The notes: a model not told the origin generated them from the letters alone. A stretch of 45,172 nucleotides of DNA from Guillardia theta CCMP2712 (GCF_000315625.1 NW_005434524.1:1-45172); one strand, 5' to 3'. Positions 8,117 through 17,798 are shown, counted from the stretch's first letter. Numbers and translations: made by a program.

Positions 8117-11100
8117 ATGTGCCAGCACTGCAAGGATCGACGTTCCTGCGTGCACAACCTTGAGCAAGATCTTGTATCGTCAAGACCCAGTTGGCAGGGC
8201 ACCATCGCCAAGATTGAGAAGGTCCGCAAATACGCTAACAACTTGAGGAAGCCGTTTGCCGAGAGACTGGACCTAGTCAAGTGCCACTACATCTTCGGGA
8301 TGCAAGGGATAGATACCTCTGCTGTCGATGAGTTGAAGCAGCTCCTGTCGCGCGGGGAGCTCGGGAGCTGCTACAACGCCGAGGAAGGCATGCTCAACAT
8401 GTCTTTGCGGACAGATACGATGAAACGATATGTGATACGAGATCTGAGGATGAAGAGCCTGCCTCGCTGGATCTCCGAGCTCGGTGTCGCTTTTAAAGTC
8501 ATCGACGTGTCCGGTAACCCCAGCCTCTCCCGCCTTCCCTTGGACGAGCTCTGCAGCATGGAGTCTAGCCTGCAGGAGGTCAAGTGTGAGAGCTGCGTCA
8601 GGCTGCAGCTGCCTCCCCCTGAGATCGCCAGTCAGGGAGGAGCAGCTGCTTTCACGTACCTGCAGAGTGTCAAGAGAGACAGCAAGGCGAACAAGCGTAT
8701 CAACCTCATCCTTATAGGCAACGGAGAGGCAGGCAAGACGAGCGTGCTAAGAGCTCTGAGGTCAGACAAGGACAAGGCGGACAAGATCGAGGTAGACAGG
8801 AGGACGATCGGGATAGACCTGCACGAGTGGAAGCCTGAGGACGCTGACGGGCTGACGTTTGACGTGATGGACTTCGGGGGGCAGCAGATCTACGCCAAGA
8901 CGAACCAGTACTTCATCGTGAGGCGGGCCTTGTACCTGCTGGTGTGGAGCGTGAGGGCGAAGCGAGACAAGCAGAGCAAAGAGGATGGAGGGGGAGGCAT
9001 GGAGGAGCTGAAGAAGATGATCTCTACATGGCTGCGAGCTACGCAAGCGCGAGTGCCGGGAGCGAGCGTGTTGCTCGTAGTAACGCACATTGATCTTGCC
9101 GGGGAGAGCGAGGTGACGGATCAGTGTGAGGAGGTGAAGGCATGTGTGGAAGAGGAGCTGAAGAAGATGGCGGAGGAAGACGATGAGAACATCCTGCCGT
9201 TGCACGTTATCAATGATGGCGCGAGCTTCCGGGTGAACTGTCTTGAGGGACATGGAGTGAAGGAGCTGCGACGATCTGTGTGCAAGACTGCAAAGGACCT
9301 GCTGTGGTGGGAGGAAAGAATCCCTGGACCTTATCTGAGACTGAGAGAGGCTGTGGAGAAGCGAAAGTCGGGGTCTGTCTCGTACGTCAAGGTAGAGGAG
9401 TACAAGGAGATGTTGAGAGAGTCAGGGGTCAACGAGAAAGAGCACAAGGTGGTGACAAGCTTCTTGCACGACATGGGCGTGCTCAAGTACTTCGGTCATG
9501 AACTCAGTGCGGATGAAAGCAAGAGAGACCAAGGCAAGTACTCCGTCGAGGACACGGTCTTCATCGATCCCGTGTGGATGATCGATGTGTTCAAGGGGGT
9601 GATGCGACATGACTGGGAGCACCTGCTCGACTTCTTCCAGCAGGACCCCCAGCAGGGCCCGACGAAGTCCAAGAAGACGAAGAAGCTGCTGCACCTGGGT
9701 ATTATAGACGAGGACATGTTGATGTACTTGTGGCCACAGCGAGACAGTGACTTCTGGCGCAATGCGAAGACAGACAAGACATCAAGATCGGAAGAGGTAG
9801 GCTTCATCAAGAGCCATGTGGAGGTGCAGGAGGCGGTGGCTCTGCTTCGGGGCTGCGATCTGGCGCACTTCCTTGGCGTGGGGATGAAGGACTTGAAGGA
9901 TACAGACAACAAGAGCAGAGAGCTGCTGTGTCCCGGCATCATCCCGTCGTTCACGCATGAGCACAAGCGAGCAGTGACGGACAAGGACAAGCAGTCGCTG
10001 TGCGCAGCTCTCGAGTGCGAGTACAACATCTTCCCCGCAGGCTTCATTGACAGGCTGGTCGTGCTGTGCGCTGCTCGACACTTTGAGGTAGACTGCAGCG
10101 GCTCTATGGCGGTGATGAAGGGCTGGGGCCGGACGCTGCTGGTGAGCTGGCGGGAAGACAATGACAAGCACGTGCTGAGAGCTGATGCGTCGACGAGGCA
10201 GCAGATCGAGAACTTGCAAGAGGACTTGAAGCGACTTGAGGCGTTCTTCCCGGGGATGAATCGAAGAAGCAACGAGGAGAGGTCCGGCAAAGAGGCCGTG
10301 CAGGTAGGGATCTTCACGCATGGAGAGAGATCAGGAGAATGTGGGCTGGATATTGAAAGATCAGTGAAGGAGCTTTACAAGGCAGAGAACCTCCCTCTAG
10401 GTCTTACTTGTCAGATTCATCTATGTGACCGACGTGGAGATGCTGGTGATGAAAGTCTCGTGAACATCTTGTGTATATCGACAGAGTGTGTTGATGAGCA
10501 GGGAGCTATGCAAAGAGAAAGTAGCTTCAGCAAGCTGTGGAACACATTGACAGCGAGCAAAGCAGTTATCATCCCCGTCGTATTGCCAGACTACTACGAC
10601 AAGCAGATCAAGCAGAAGAACAGGTTCAACGATTGGTGGCCGCGGGAGATACAAGGGATGGAGCGATACCGGATCTTTCACGAGTACAAGAAAGAAGATG
10701 AAGTATCGAATGATGAATCATCGAAAGACAAAATATCAGTATATGAAAAGTCAATGCGAACGTTGTACGACGGCATCATCAAGAAGCTTCATCAGGGACG
10801 AGGAAGCTTCGAAGACTTGTACGAGGTCACCAGTCAGAACGAGCTTCTGTGCCAAGCTTGCTTGCATGATAGGTCTGAGTCTCAACCTGCCTCCCAAGGT
10901 GATCGAGCCGTGGGCAGGTTTGATCCGTCGAAGATCAAGGCAGCGCTAGATAAAGAAACCAGGGGTATGACAGACAGGCAGCAAGAGCTGGAGCAGGAAT
11001 ATGTCATCAAACACAAGATCATGATCAAAGCAATCACTTGCACAAGGGGTCATACGACAACCGTGAAGGAGGTGCTGGCGTTCAATGACTCGAGCTCCCC

Positions 11101-11938
11101 GTGTCCGTCTTGCTTGAAGGACAAGAGAGTCCCGCACTTCTTCAGCCGACCCAAGTGCTTGAGCATGCTCGCTCGCGATCTAACGGCTAAAATTCACTGC
11201 GACGGATGTCAGAGAGAGGTGGACGTGCTGGACATCACGCCGCCTCAGGTGTTCTTGAGCTACCAGTGGGGGCACGACAACTCGACGCAGAAGATGGTGA
11301 GGGATGTGAAGCGGCGGATCGAGGAGCAGACAAGCCTGCAGTGCTGGTTCGACGTGGAGGGAGGGATCAACCCCGGGGAAGATCACATGCAGAAGATGGA
11401 GCAGGGAGTGTCTCGATGCGAGGTGGTTGTGGTCTTTATGAGCGACAAGTACGTCAAGAGCGGCAACTGCAGGAGAGAGTTTGCTCGGGCGTGTGAGACA
11501 GAGAAGTACATCATCCCTGTGCTGGTGCCGGTGCTGTATGAAGAAAGTCGAGACTCAAAAGACTTGGAGTCAGAATCAGGCTGGAAGGGCGACAAGGAGG
11601 GTGAAGACTGGTGGAAGAGAATTGCGGAACTAGAGAAGGAGACAAGTGAAGCTGCCAACAAGGTCAAGGTCGACTGGAAGTTTCTCGCGTCATTCTCGAA
11701 GCCCTTGAAGATTCAAGCAAAGAGGGAGCAGCAAGAACAAGAGCAGAAAGAGAAGAACCATGATGGTTTGCATGTGTCAGGGCTGGAGGCGCTGGTGGCA
11801 GCAGTGCAGGCGAGGGTTTACCGGGGAGGCGTCGTATTTCACGACCAAAAGGAACTGCTCAACAGCATTCTTGATCGTACAAGCCTGCTGCAGTCAAAGA
11901 TGCGGTCAGGGATTGACAACCCTGATGATCTACCTTGA
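8117..11938 (+). CDS. LRR-like/Roc-COR GTPase with zinc-ribbon-like segment and C-terminal TIR domain
   Basis: A single 1273-residue frame. Order: a short leucine-rich segment (about 105-172); a Roc GTPase with P-loop GNGEAGKT (201-208), DFGGQQ switch II (252-257) and THID (323-326); a COR domain (about 405-705, with PVWMIDVF and LMYLWPQRD); a diverged TIR-like module (about 728-860, sharing IIPV and DWW landmarks with the real TIR); paired cysteines C975, C996/C999, C1028/C1031 resembling zinc ribbons; and a TIR domain (about 1043-1190) starting PQVFLSYQW. Within the TIR, SGNCRREF places E1121 at the position of the catalytic glutamate of NAD-cleaving TIRs. Roco proteins are GTP-regulated switches and TIRs signal through NAD hydrolysis or assembly, so an intracellular signalling or defence role is inferred. 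The first ATG is used; the frame is open back to 8066, right after TTTTTTTTCTAG, a good 3' splice site, so an upstream exon within the repeat array is possible. Confidence 0.93.
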   Translation: MCQHCKDRRSCVHNLEQDLVSSRPSWQGTIAKIEKVRKYANNLRKPFAERLDLVKCHYIFGMQGIDTSAVDELKQLLSRGELGSCYNAEEGMLNMSLRTDTMKRYVIRDLRMKSLPRWISELGVAFKVIDVSGNPSLSRLPLDELCSMESSLQEVKCESCVRLQLPPPEIASQGGAAAFTYLQSVKRDSKANKRINLILIGNGEAGKTSVLRALRSDKDKADKIEVDRRTIGIDLHEWKPEDADGLTFDVMDFGGQQIYAKTNQYFIVRRALYLLVWSVRAKRDKQSKEDGGGGMEELKKMISTWLRATQARVPGASVLLVVTHIDLAGESEVTDQCEEVKACVEEELKKMAEEDDENILPLHVINDGASFRVNCLEGHGVKELRRSVCKTAKDLLWWEERIPGPYLRLREAVEKRKSGSVSYVKVEEYKEMLRESGVNEKEHKVVTSFLHDMGVLKYFGHELSADESKRDQGKYSVEDTVFIDPVWMIDVFKGVMRHDWEHLLDFFQQDPQQGPTKSKKTKKLLHLGIIDEDMLMYLWPQRDSDFWRNAKTDKTSRSEEVGFIKSHVEVQEAVALLRGCDLAHFLGVGMKDLKDTDNKSRELLCPGIIPSFTHEHKRAVTDKDKQSLCAALECEYNIFPAGFIDRLVVLCAARHFEVDCSGSMAVMKGWGRTLLVSWREDNDKHVLRADASTRQQIENLQEDLKRLEAFFPGMNRRSNEERSGKEAVQVGIFTHGERSGECGLDIERSVKELYKAENLPLGLTCQIHLCDRRGDAGDESLVNILCISTECVDEQGAMQRESSFSKLWNTLTASKAVIIPVVLPDYYDKQIKQKNRFNDWWPREIQGMERYRIFHEYKKEDEVSNDESSKDKISVYEKSMRTLYDGIIKKLHQGRGSFEDLYEVTSQNELLCQACLHDRSESQPASQGDRAVGRFDPSKIKAALDKETRGMTDRQQELEQEYVIKHKIMIKAITCTRGHTTTVKEVLAFNDSSSPCPSCLKDKRVPHFFSRPKCLSMLARDLTAKIHCDGCQREVDVLDITPPQVFLSYQWGHDNSTQKMVRDVKRRIEEQTSLQCWFDVEGGINPGEDHMQKMEQGVSRCEVVVVFMSDKYVKSGNCRREFARACETEKYIIPVLVPVLYEESRDSKDLESESGWKGDKEGEDWWKRIAELEKETSEAANKVKVDWKFLASFSKPLKIQAKREQQEQEQKEKNHDGLHVSGLEALVAAVQARVYRGGVVFHDQKELLNSILDRTSLLQSKMRSGIDNPDDLP

Positions 11939-11984
11939 CTCTGTGAGGATAAAATAAGCTAGCTAACTGAAGTATACGTGAGCA

Positions 11985-12707
11985 TCAGGAATTCGAATTA
12001 GTCGAATTAAACTCACGCATCAATTGACGAAGAAATGGCGTCGTCAATTCACGAAATGACAACCAAGAATCAGACGCAGTATTATCATAACCTTTCCATC
12101 TGATCAAGTACTGCACACGACGACCTTTCCCACGACGTGCTAAGATACGATCAACTTCGTAGAACTCACCATCGGGATACACAATGGGCTCAGGCTGTGC
12201 AACCTTATTGTTGAAACACTCGTCACGAAGATGATACGGTCGAAGCTTCGAAACGTTGAACACTGTGATCTTATGCATTTCCTGAAATCTGGAAGTAATC
12301 TCCAACTTGACTGTGCTGTCAGAAACCTTCCCCACAACAGTAAAGGGACCCACGAAAGGCAACATCATCTTGGGTATTGGCACTGACCACTTCAAATCCT
12401 TGGTAGACAACATCACCCTATCTCCAACCTTGTATTCGTAAGACCTTCGTTGTTTCGACAACCTCCTTTCTGTATGAATTTGTTGTACACACAACCTTCG
12501 GGAAGGAGGGAGAGCACCAGAGCAACCACTGTGCGGTATGAGTCTTTGGTCCGGTGTACCACATCGCTCCCACTGCTCGGAAGCGTTGGAATAACTTTTC
12601 CACTTCACGAGGTACTGCAGTCCACGACCACACTTGCGCTTGGCAAGAATCTGTTCAACTTCGATCTCGGGTCCATGACGAGTTTCGATGCTCGAGGAGC
12701 AGCGCAA
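11985..12707 (-). pseudogene. Chromovirus (Ty3/gypsy) integrase C-terminus with two chromodomains
   Basis: A 240-residue open frame without an ATG start. It begins with a chromodomain (EVEQILAKRKCGRGLQYLVK), then an integrase C-terminal tail (YEYKVGDRVMLST), the GPY/F-type module (PFVGPFTVVGK), and ends with a second, different chromodomain (EVDRILARRGKGRRVQYLIR). In chromoviruses the chromodomain lies at the C-terminal end of integrase and directs insertion to heterochromatin. Here the upstream chromodomain is fused directly to a truncated tail, so two element copies seem joined. Reverse transcriptase, RNase H, protease and LTRs are not visible. It is a dead fragment next to the Roco gene. 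Confidence 0.8.
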
Positions 12708-12929
12708 GGGCGACAGCGAGGGAGGGAGAGAGAGCGAGAAGAAGAGGAGGGGATTGGTTTAGGTGGGTTTAGGTGGATGGGAATGTAAGGGGGAGTGGGA
12801 GGGGAGTAAATAATCTGAAAGAGTGGCTCGAGATTAACAGCCTGCTTGCTCATCAGTATCTTCATGCAGTCGGACAACAGCTCGCTTCTCTCATTCATCC
12901 TTCCGAAAGAGTGCTCGCAGGTGCCTTCT

Positions 12930-12966
12930 CTCTCCTCCTCCTCCTCCTCCTCCTCCTCCTCCTCCT
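12930..12966. repeat. (CTC)n microsatellite
   Basis: About twelve CTC/TCC triplets in a row. Long frames around it are low-complexity by-products. Confidence 0.95.
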
Positions 12967-13329
12967 GATCCATACTTGATCTCTCTCATGCTGGCAGACA
13001 TGCTAATGAGGCAGCAGTTGTCGACGAGATTCTCAGTCCGGTAAGGGGTATCAAGACTTGGCCATGCAGCTCTCTCAGCTATCTGGGAGCGCATGCCCGC
13101 CTACCCCCACTTGTCATACCCGTACCTATACACCCCTACCACACCTCAGCAAGACCTTAGTACTGATATGATCAGTGCTGCTGCCTTCATTTCCTCCCCC
13201 TTCTACCGATGGATCTTCAGTAATCTTGAAAGGTACTGTTCAGTTAGTGGAAGGGACAAACAAGAGCAAGCGGCAAAGGTATGGTCACCACAAACATTGA
13301 TGCAAGTGGAGGTTTATGTAAAATCGCCA
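12967..13329. other. No recognisable gene
   Basis: Spacer between chromovirus fragments; the plus-strand frame starting at 13093 has no recognisable domain and runs out of frame with the integrase remnant that follows. Confidence 0.4.
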
Positions 13330-13349
13330 GGTTTTTGTCGCACGAAACT

Positions 13350-13506
13350 CGTTGATACAACGCATCCGTCAAGTGATCAACTGGCCTTGCTCCATTCGAA
13401 CTTGTCTACGGCAGGAACGTCAAAACTCAACTGGCTCTCTAACCTGCGTCAGCCTCAGCTGAAGACCCAGAGTCTATCAGAGAAGCTATCGAAGTTCACA
13501 TGTAAG
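13350..13506 (+). pseudogene. Degenerate Ty3/gypsy integrase fragment
   Basis: In one plus-strand frame the sequence reads YNASVK, a stop, then STGLAPFELVYGR followed by KTQLAL, another stop, and EAIEVHM. The STG-PFELVYGR block is a hallmark of the integrase region just after the catalytic core in gypsy-type elements. Two in-frame stops mark it as dead. It is on the strand opposite to the chromodomain fragment at 11985-12707, so the two came from an inversion or from separate insertions. Confidence 0.7.
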
Positions 13507-13533
13507 CCGCTCACGACGCCATGGATCTAATCC

Positions 13534-14382
13534 CTAGATCAACCGAGCAGCAGCTCGACCAGCGTCCTCATCGATCTCTTCATTGCCGCAGGTCCACCCG
13601 TACCTTGCATGCATGCCTTTATTTTCCACATTCTTCACCCTGAAGCTGTTGAGATTCTCCTTTGGAACGACAAACACTATCTCCACCTTCCAGCCTTCAT
13701 CCTTCCCAATGCCCAAAAGTTGCAGGCACTGTGCCATGTACCGTAATTTAAGGTCATGCGGCTGCCTAGTCGTGACCTGCACAAAGCGCACAAATTTTTC
13801 ACTCCAGTCAACAATCACTGCATCGTAGCCCCCCTGATTTCATTTCAATGGCTTCAGGCCCACCCTTGCTACTTTTGTCATTTCCCGCAGCTTATTGATT
13901 TCCATTGCTGCCAGCCTTATCACGTTACAGCTTTTCCAATCGTCGCCTTTCTCGGACCTCGTGGTAAGCTGCAGCCCTGCCCCTCCTATCCGAGCAAAGA
14001 ACAGCATCTCAAACAACCAACCCCGAAGTGTCGGATTCTCAGTTGCGTCAACGCGTTCTTCAATCTTCCTCACAAACGATTCTCCAAGCTTCTGTGCTAG
14101 CTCCATGGAAACAAACCTGCTGACAAGCGTCCAGTGCACCTCGTCTCGCTTGATCTGTCCTATGTTCAAACATATATTGGCGTGAGCCTCCTACAATCTG
14201 ATACTTTGACTCGATTTCTCATTCGCATCTTGCTCAGAAATCTTCTTTGCTCGAGAGGGAAAGGAAATGAGAGTGGAGAAAGCAAAGGTGACAGAAGAAA
14301 CAGAGGAGTTGCAACGGTAAAGCGCGCAAGGCAGTAAACCAAGAAATTGACAACAAGTGGATTACAGAAATTTACACTCACA
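13534..14382 (-). pseudogene. Crinkler/RHS-type nuclease-domain gene, one in-frame stop (copy 1)
   Basis: Exons on the minus strand: an upstream exon ending at 14382, a GTGAGT...TAG intron (14381-14191), then 14190 downward; the join is phase 0. After an in-frame TGA near 13834 the same frame continues to 13534. The C-terminal part has YDAVIVDW, then VRFVQVTTRQPHDLK and VEIVFVVP. This pattern (Asp, then F-Q-V-T...H...K, then FVVP) is known from the restriction-endonuclease-like domain of Crinkler and RHS-type proteins. In the related copy at 16032-16456 the TGA position is a Glu codon, so this is probably a nonsense mutation rather than the true end. The 5' end upstream of 14382 is unresolved. 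Family assignment is from motif memory and is moderately sure. Confidence 0.6.
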
Positions 14383-15023
14383 GAGTTCAATTCATCTTTC
14401 TTCTCTGCCTCGTCCTCTCCGCCTTTCAAACGTAGGGGTAGTGGAGATCCAGCGCCTTGGCACGACTTACGGCTCTTGAGCTTGGCATACTTACCTGTCT
14501 CAACGGATCGAAGCGCAGATTCGGAGGATAGCAAGAGATGCAAGAAAAAAATTCAATTCCCTCATGATGGACAGTAGAAGTTCTGAAGTTCAAATCAATG
14601 TCTCTTGATACCACGAGTATAGCTGAGAGAAATGCGAACGCGAATCAGATTATTTGGATATCTTTCAAGCCTGCAAGCAGAAGTTCATAATTGTGGAGTG
14701 GACAGTCCAACTCAGTCCTCTCGTTTGCTCAGGAAATTGTCTCTTTATCTCTGAGGCGTGTTCACTCGCTTCCACCTGGACTCCACTTTACTCATCAGTG
14801 CGATGCACATTTTCCTTTGCTTTCCACTTCCCTTCACTTTCCTTCGCTTTCCGTTTCTCATCCTCACCTCACCTCTTGACAGTCTGTTTCTGCTTTGACC
14901 TGGCTGGTTGTGATTGATCTCTTCATCTTGGTTACTCTCTAGGCCGGCGGGAGACTCTGGCAGCGGCTCAGATAACCCCACCTCTGCAGCTCAGAGGAAG
15001 GGGTACTCTGCCCCCTTCCTCCC
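14383..15023. other. Unresolved 5' region and spacer
   Basis: Minus-strand frames continue from the upstream exon of the Crinkler/RHS-like gene to about 14614, with two GTAAGT donor-like sites near 14480-14500, but no ATG start could be fixed. From 14650 to 15023 I see no gene; 15030-15090 is a CT-rich tract. Confidence 0.4.
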
Positions 15024-15110
15024 ATGTATCGCTCGACCTCTTCTCTCTTCTCTCCTCTCTCCCTCTCTCTCTCCCTCCCTCTCGTCTCTCTAATATGCAA
15101 ACTCGCAAAC

Positions 15111-15801
15111 ATGCAGTTCGCTGATGGGAGGGAGCTGGACGGAAGTTTTATGCGCGGAGGAGATGAGAGCTCCAAAAAGGAGGTAGAGAAAGAGATCGAG
15201 GGGGTAGTGAAAGAGATCGAGGGGGTAGAGAACGATATTCAGGTTGTAGAGAAAGAGATCAAGAGCGTAGGGCAACAGGAACCGAGGAGGCATGCAGAAC
15301 TTCTTGAAGACAAGAAGCAGCTTCGCAAGGACAAGAAGCAGCTTTGCAAAGACAAGAAGCAGCTTCGCAAGAAAGAGCAGCAGCTTCGCAAAGACAAGAA
15401 GCAGCCAGAGTCAGATGCTGGGCTTGATCACCTCGGCTTGTGGAATGACAAGAAATACTTCCGTGTAGATACCTCTTACTTGATGGTGGTCGGCGATGGG
15501 AACAGCCGACACGAGCGTCTGCTCTATTACCCAGAAGCCTTCTTGAAGGAGCATACTTTCCTGAGAGAGCGGGTGCTTGACCGAGGGCACCGACGGCGAC
15601 GTAATCCCTCTTGTCAGGCTGAATGTTGTAGCAGACGGCTTTTGTGTTCAAGTCGCAGGTAGTGAGGCTGACAGACCAAGGCTGCCGTTTCTGATCAAAG
15701 ATTTAGGAGTGAGATGCCGCGTCCACCTGCAAGGCGTTCCATTGACAAGGATGGGAATAGCCCGAATACTGCGGCAACGAGGAAACTCTTGGAGGGATTG
15801 A
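15111..15801 (+). pseudogene. Coiled-coil protein gene with probable frameshift
   Basis: From the ATG at 15111 the frame encodes a Lys/Glu-rich region with five heptads of the type DKKQLRK (about residues 67-98), clearly a coiled coil, then a globular-looking segment (WNDKKYFRVDTSYLMVVGDG). Near 15575 protein-like sequence jumps to the next frame (GTDGDVIPLVRLNVVADGF) and runs to a stop at 15801. A one-base insertion explains this best; a 45-bp GTGCTT...CAG intron is an alternative that gives a less natural C-terminus. The sequence GTAGTGAGG...AAAG after 15658 could be another intron. Function unknown. The heptad repeat resembles coiled coils of Crinkler-like proteins, and a Crinkler/RHS-like fragment lies just downstream on the other strand, but that link is speculative. 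Confidence 0.5.
15310..15405 (+). repeat. 21-bp heptad-encoding tandem repeat
   Basis: GACAAGAAGCAGCTTCGCAAG and close variants repeat about four and a half times, each unit encoding one seven-residue heptad of the coiled coil. Confidence 0.9.
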
Positions 15802-15875
15802 GCAGTGTTTCCTCGTTGTACGCCAAGATGATCTGCTACATCAAGCTATGTCATGAAAGAAGTGTCGCGGCTGGC

Positions 15876-15893
15876 GGTGCCGCGCGCGGCACC
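15876..15893. repeat. 18-bp perfect GC-rich palindrome
   Basis: GGTGCCGCGCGCGGCACC is fully self-complementary. It lies just after the coiled-coil gene, followed at about 15922 by a smaller GGAGGCG/CGCCTCC stem. Role unknown; a 3'-end or transcript hairpin is possible. Confidence 0.7.
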
Positions 15894-16031
15894 ATTCTGA
15901 AATGAAAAGATCCTTGCAGTGTGGGAGGCGTGAAAGAGCGCCTCCGGGACCCTTCATGAGTCGTCTTGCATCTTTCTGTTTTTGTATCAATGAAATCTCA
16001 AAGCATTACTCTACTCTGCTTGGACTCCTCC

Positions 16032-16456
16032 TCAGTTCAAAGGTGGAAACGCAACCTTCGCCTTCTTCTTCTCCTCGCCTTTCTTCCATCCATATCCCTC
16101 CAGCGCCCCACAGTCTTCGACAGGGCTTATCCGGAACACCGGCATCCTCTGATTCAGGATGAGAAAGATGATCTCCACCTTTTCCATGCACGACCTGGAG
16201 GAATGCCGAGGGCCGTGAGAGCATCCAGGAAGAAAGAAAGCTTCAGAGCATGCTTCTCTCTCACGGTTACCTGCACAAACACTGCCTTCTTGGCATTCTT
16301 GTGTACGATCACAGCATCGTATCCTCCCTGAAGCTCGCTGATCGGCCTAAAGCATACTGCAGTGTGAGGGAGAGAATGATTGCCTTGCAGAGAGATGCGG
16401 GAAGGAGCTGCTGCTGCAGAAAGCCTTGGATGGAAAAACTTGTAACGATGAAGCAA
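16032..16456 (-). pseudogene. Crinkler/RHS-type nuclease-domain fragment (copy 2), frameshifted
   Basis: Minus-strand frame with GGYDAVIVHKN, then AVFVQVTVREKHALKL, matching copy 1 at 13534-13818 through the Asp and the F-Q-V-T...H...K block. About 20 residues later, near 16200, the match continues in another frame (KVEIIFLILNQ) to a stop at 16032. The gene is therefore broken by a frameshift. The N-terminal half present in copy 1 was not found here. No start codon could be assigned. Confidence 0.55.
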
Positions 16457-16620
16457 GACTCAATAATCACTCAGATGTTGCCGAGTATCTTCAAAGTCTT
16501 GGCACGGAGTCGTCTCAGACTGAGCTATCAAGTCACTTTGATAAAATGATTCTCTTGCCTCAAATTCAAGCCTCACTCCTTCGTTTTCTACATGAGACTT
16601 CTGGGAACAGAGTGCCATAG
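16410..16620 (+). pseudogene. Ankyrin-repeat C-terminal fragment
   Basis: Plus-strand frame reading ALDGKTCNDEARLNNHSDVA then EYLQSLG, the pattern of a final ankyrin repeat (G-K-T...A...H.DVAEYL), followed by about 40 further residues and a TAG at 16618-16620. A CTGCTGCAG just before could be a 3' splice site. No other repeats of the gene were found, so this is treated as a fragment. Confidence 0.35.
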
Positions 16621-16679
16621 TGTGACGAAGCTATCGATCTTCGCGTCTCAAGTATTTTCGCAGACTCTTATCGTCTCGC

Positions 16680-17201
16680 TCGAAGTCCTCTCTTCCCTGC
16701 CAGAGCTTCTCCGCTTGTTCATTGCGGAGGAAGGAAACAGTCACCGGGATCTCCTCAGCACTCGCTATCTCGTCTTCGAATTTCATCTTCAGCTTCTCTT
16801 CGTGATTGACATACACCGAGGAGATGCCCAGGAGAGTCATGGAGATGAAGGAAGTCACCTCGTTGCCTGCTGAGGCGGTGTATGTCTCGACCTTCTCCTT
16901 CTTGGCTTCTTCAATCTGCTGCATAAACCACTCTCTGGATGCGTCACTCCATCCAGTCAAGCTCACGTCGTGCCTGCTGACATGTCGAGCGGATGGCTTC
17001 TGCGATAGCGTCGGGGGTGCATCCCTCCACAGCCTTGCAAGCCTGGGCTGTCCTACTGTTCGGATAACGCTTCGCGAAGCTCTTCACTCTCTCGACGAGA
17101 TCAGCTTCGAGGACCGAGGCATCCACAAGCTCGCCCTGTGTGTATTGGCATGATCTCCGATACAGCAGGTTACGAACACTTTCATCATAATGAAGAACCA
17201 T
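16680..17201 (-). pseudogene. Truncated, frameshifted second copy of the 715-residue gene
   Basis: The stretch matches 2047-2647 closely, including about 90 bp upstream of the start (17202-17292). Relative to the intact copy it lacks 22 codons in frame (after KFE, at about 16770) and 14 bp near 16957, the latter causing a frameshift. Everything downstream of the equivalent of 2047 is missing. Flank and start codon (ATG at 17201) are conserved, so the N-terminal part was copied together with its upstream repeat. Confidence 0.9.
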
Positions 17202-17292
17202 ACTTAGAAAGCTATTTGAACTATACAAACCTCTTGCTCGCAGCTTCCTTGGCGCCCTGGCGGCTTCCCCTACACCACGCGTGCAGCCATGG

Positions 17293-17335
17293 TGCCTGAA
17301 ATAACCGGCGCTCTAAACCCTAAACCCTAAACCCC
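17293..17335. repeat. Single 19-mer followed by CCCTAAA block
   Basis: One exact unit TGCCTGAAATAACCGGCGC (17293-17311) and then about three CCCTAAA units ending in CCCCGGGCC. This is the counterpart of the ten-unit array at 2739-2928 upstream of the intact gene. Confidence 0.9.
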
Positions 17336-17732
17336 GGGCCGGTTCAACGGGTTCACTTGCCAAGTTGACTGTCTGTCGAACTTGAAAGCCAGCGTGGCAG
17401 GTTTATCATATTAAGAGCAAGAAAGGCCGCCCCGCGGCAAACTTGGCATTACTGTCAGTATGCAGTACCAAGTTGGCAGCAAGTACCTGCTCCGAGGCTC
17501 GGAAGGTACTCGATGTTACTGTGGCCCTGTTTCATTGCCGGAATTCATGTTGTCGCTGACTCTGTACGGTAAATGGTACGGTGGCGACACGGGCAACTGT
17601 TTGAGTCTCACCCCCCCCCTTGTGTCTATCAGCAGCATTAAGTTTGAGAGAGGAGAAGTGGGCGACGCCGAGGGACTTCGGCGAGGCTGGTGGAAGCAGA
17701 ATGAACATAAGAATAAATTTCACATCAGATCC
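17336..17732. other. No recognisable gene
   Basis: GC-rich spacer; the plus-strand frame from 17460 to 17738 has no identifiable motif. Confidence 0.4.
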
Positions 17733-17784
17733 GAGTAGTCGTCTCCCAGCGAGTAGTCGTCTCCCAGCGAGTAGTCGTCTCCCA
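17733..17784. repeat. Three tandem copies of an 18-bp unit
   Basis: GAGTAGTCGTCTCCCAGC twice and a third copy diverging at its end, 15 bp beyond the stop codon of the helicase gene on the minus strand. Confidence 0.9.
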
Positions 17785-17798
17785 CGACATCCCTGACT

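Noticed and set aside
7439-8183. Minus-strand protein with 36-residue repeats across the 107-bp array
   Set aside because: The frame is broken several times and the strongest conservation is GTAAGT, not codons; treated as a DNA repeat.
9496-10321. Minus-strand frames of 273 and 179 residues inside the Roco gene
   Set aside because: Antisense shadows of a well-supported coding frame with GC-biased third positions.
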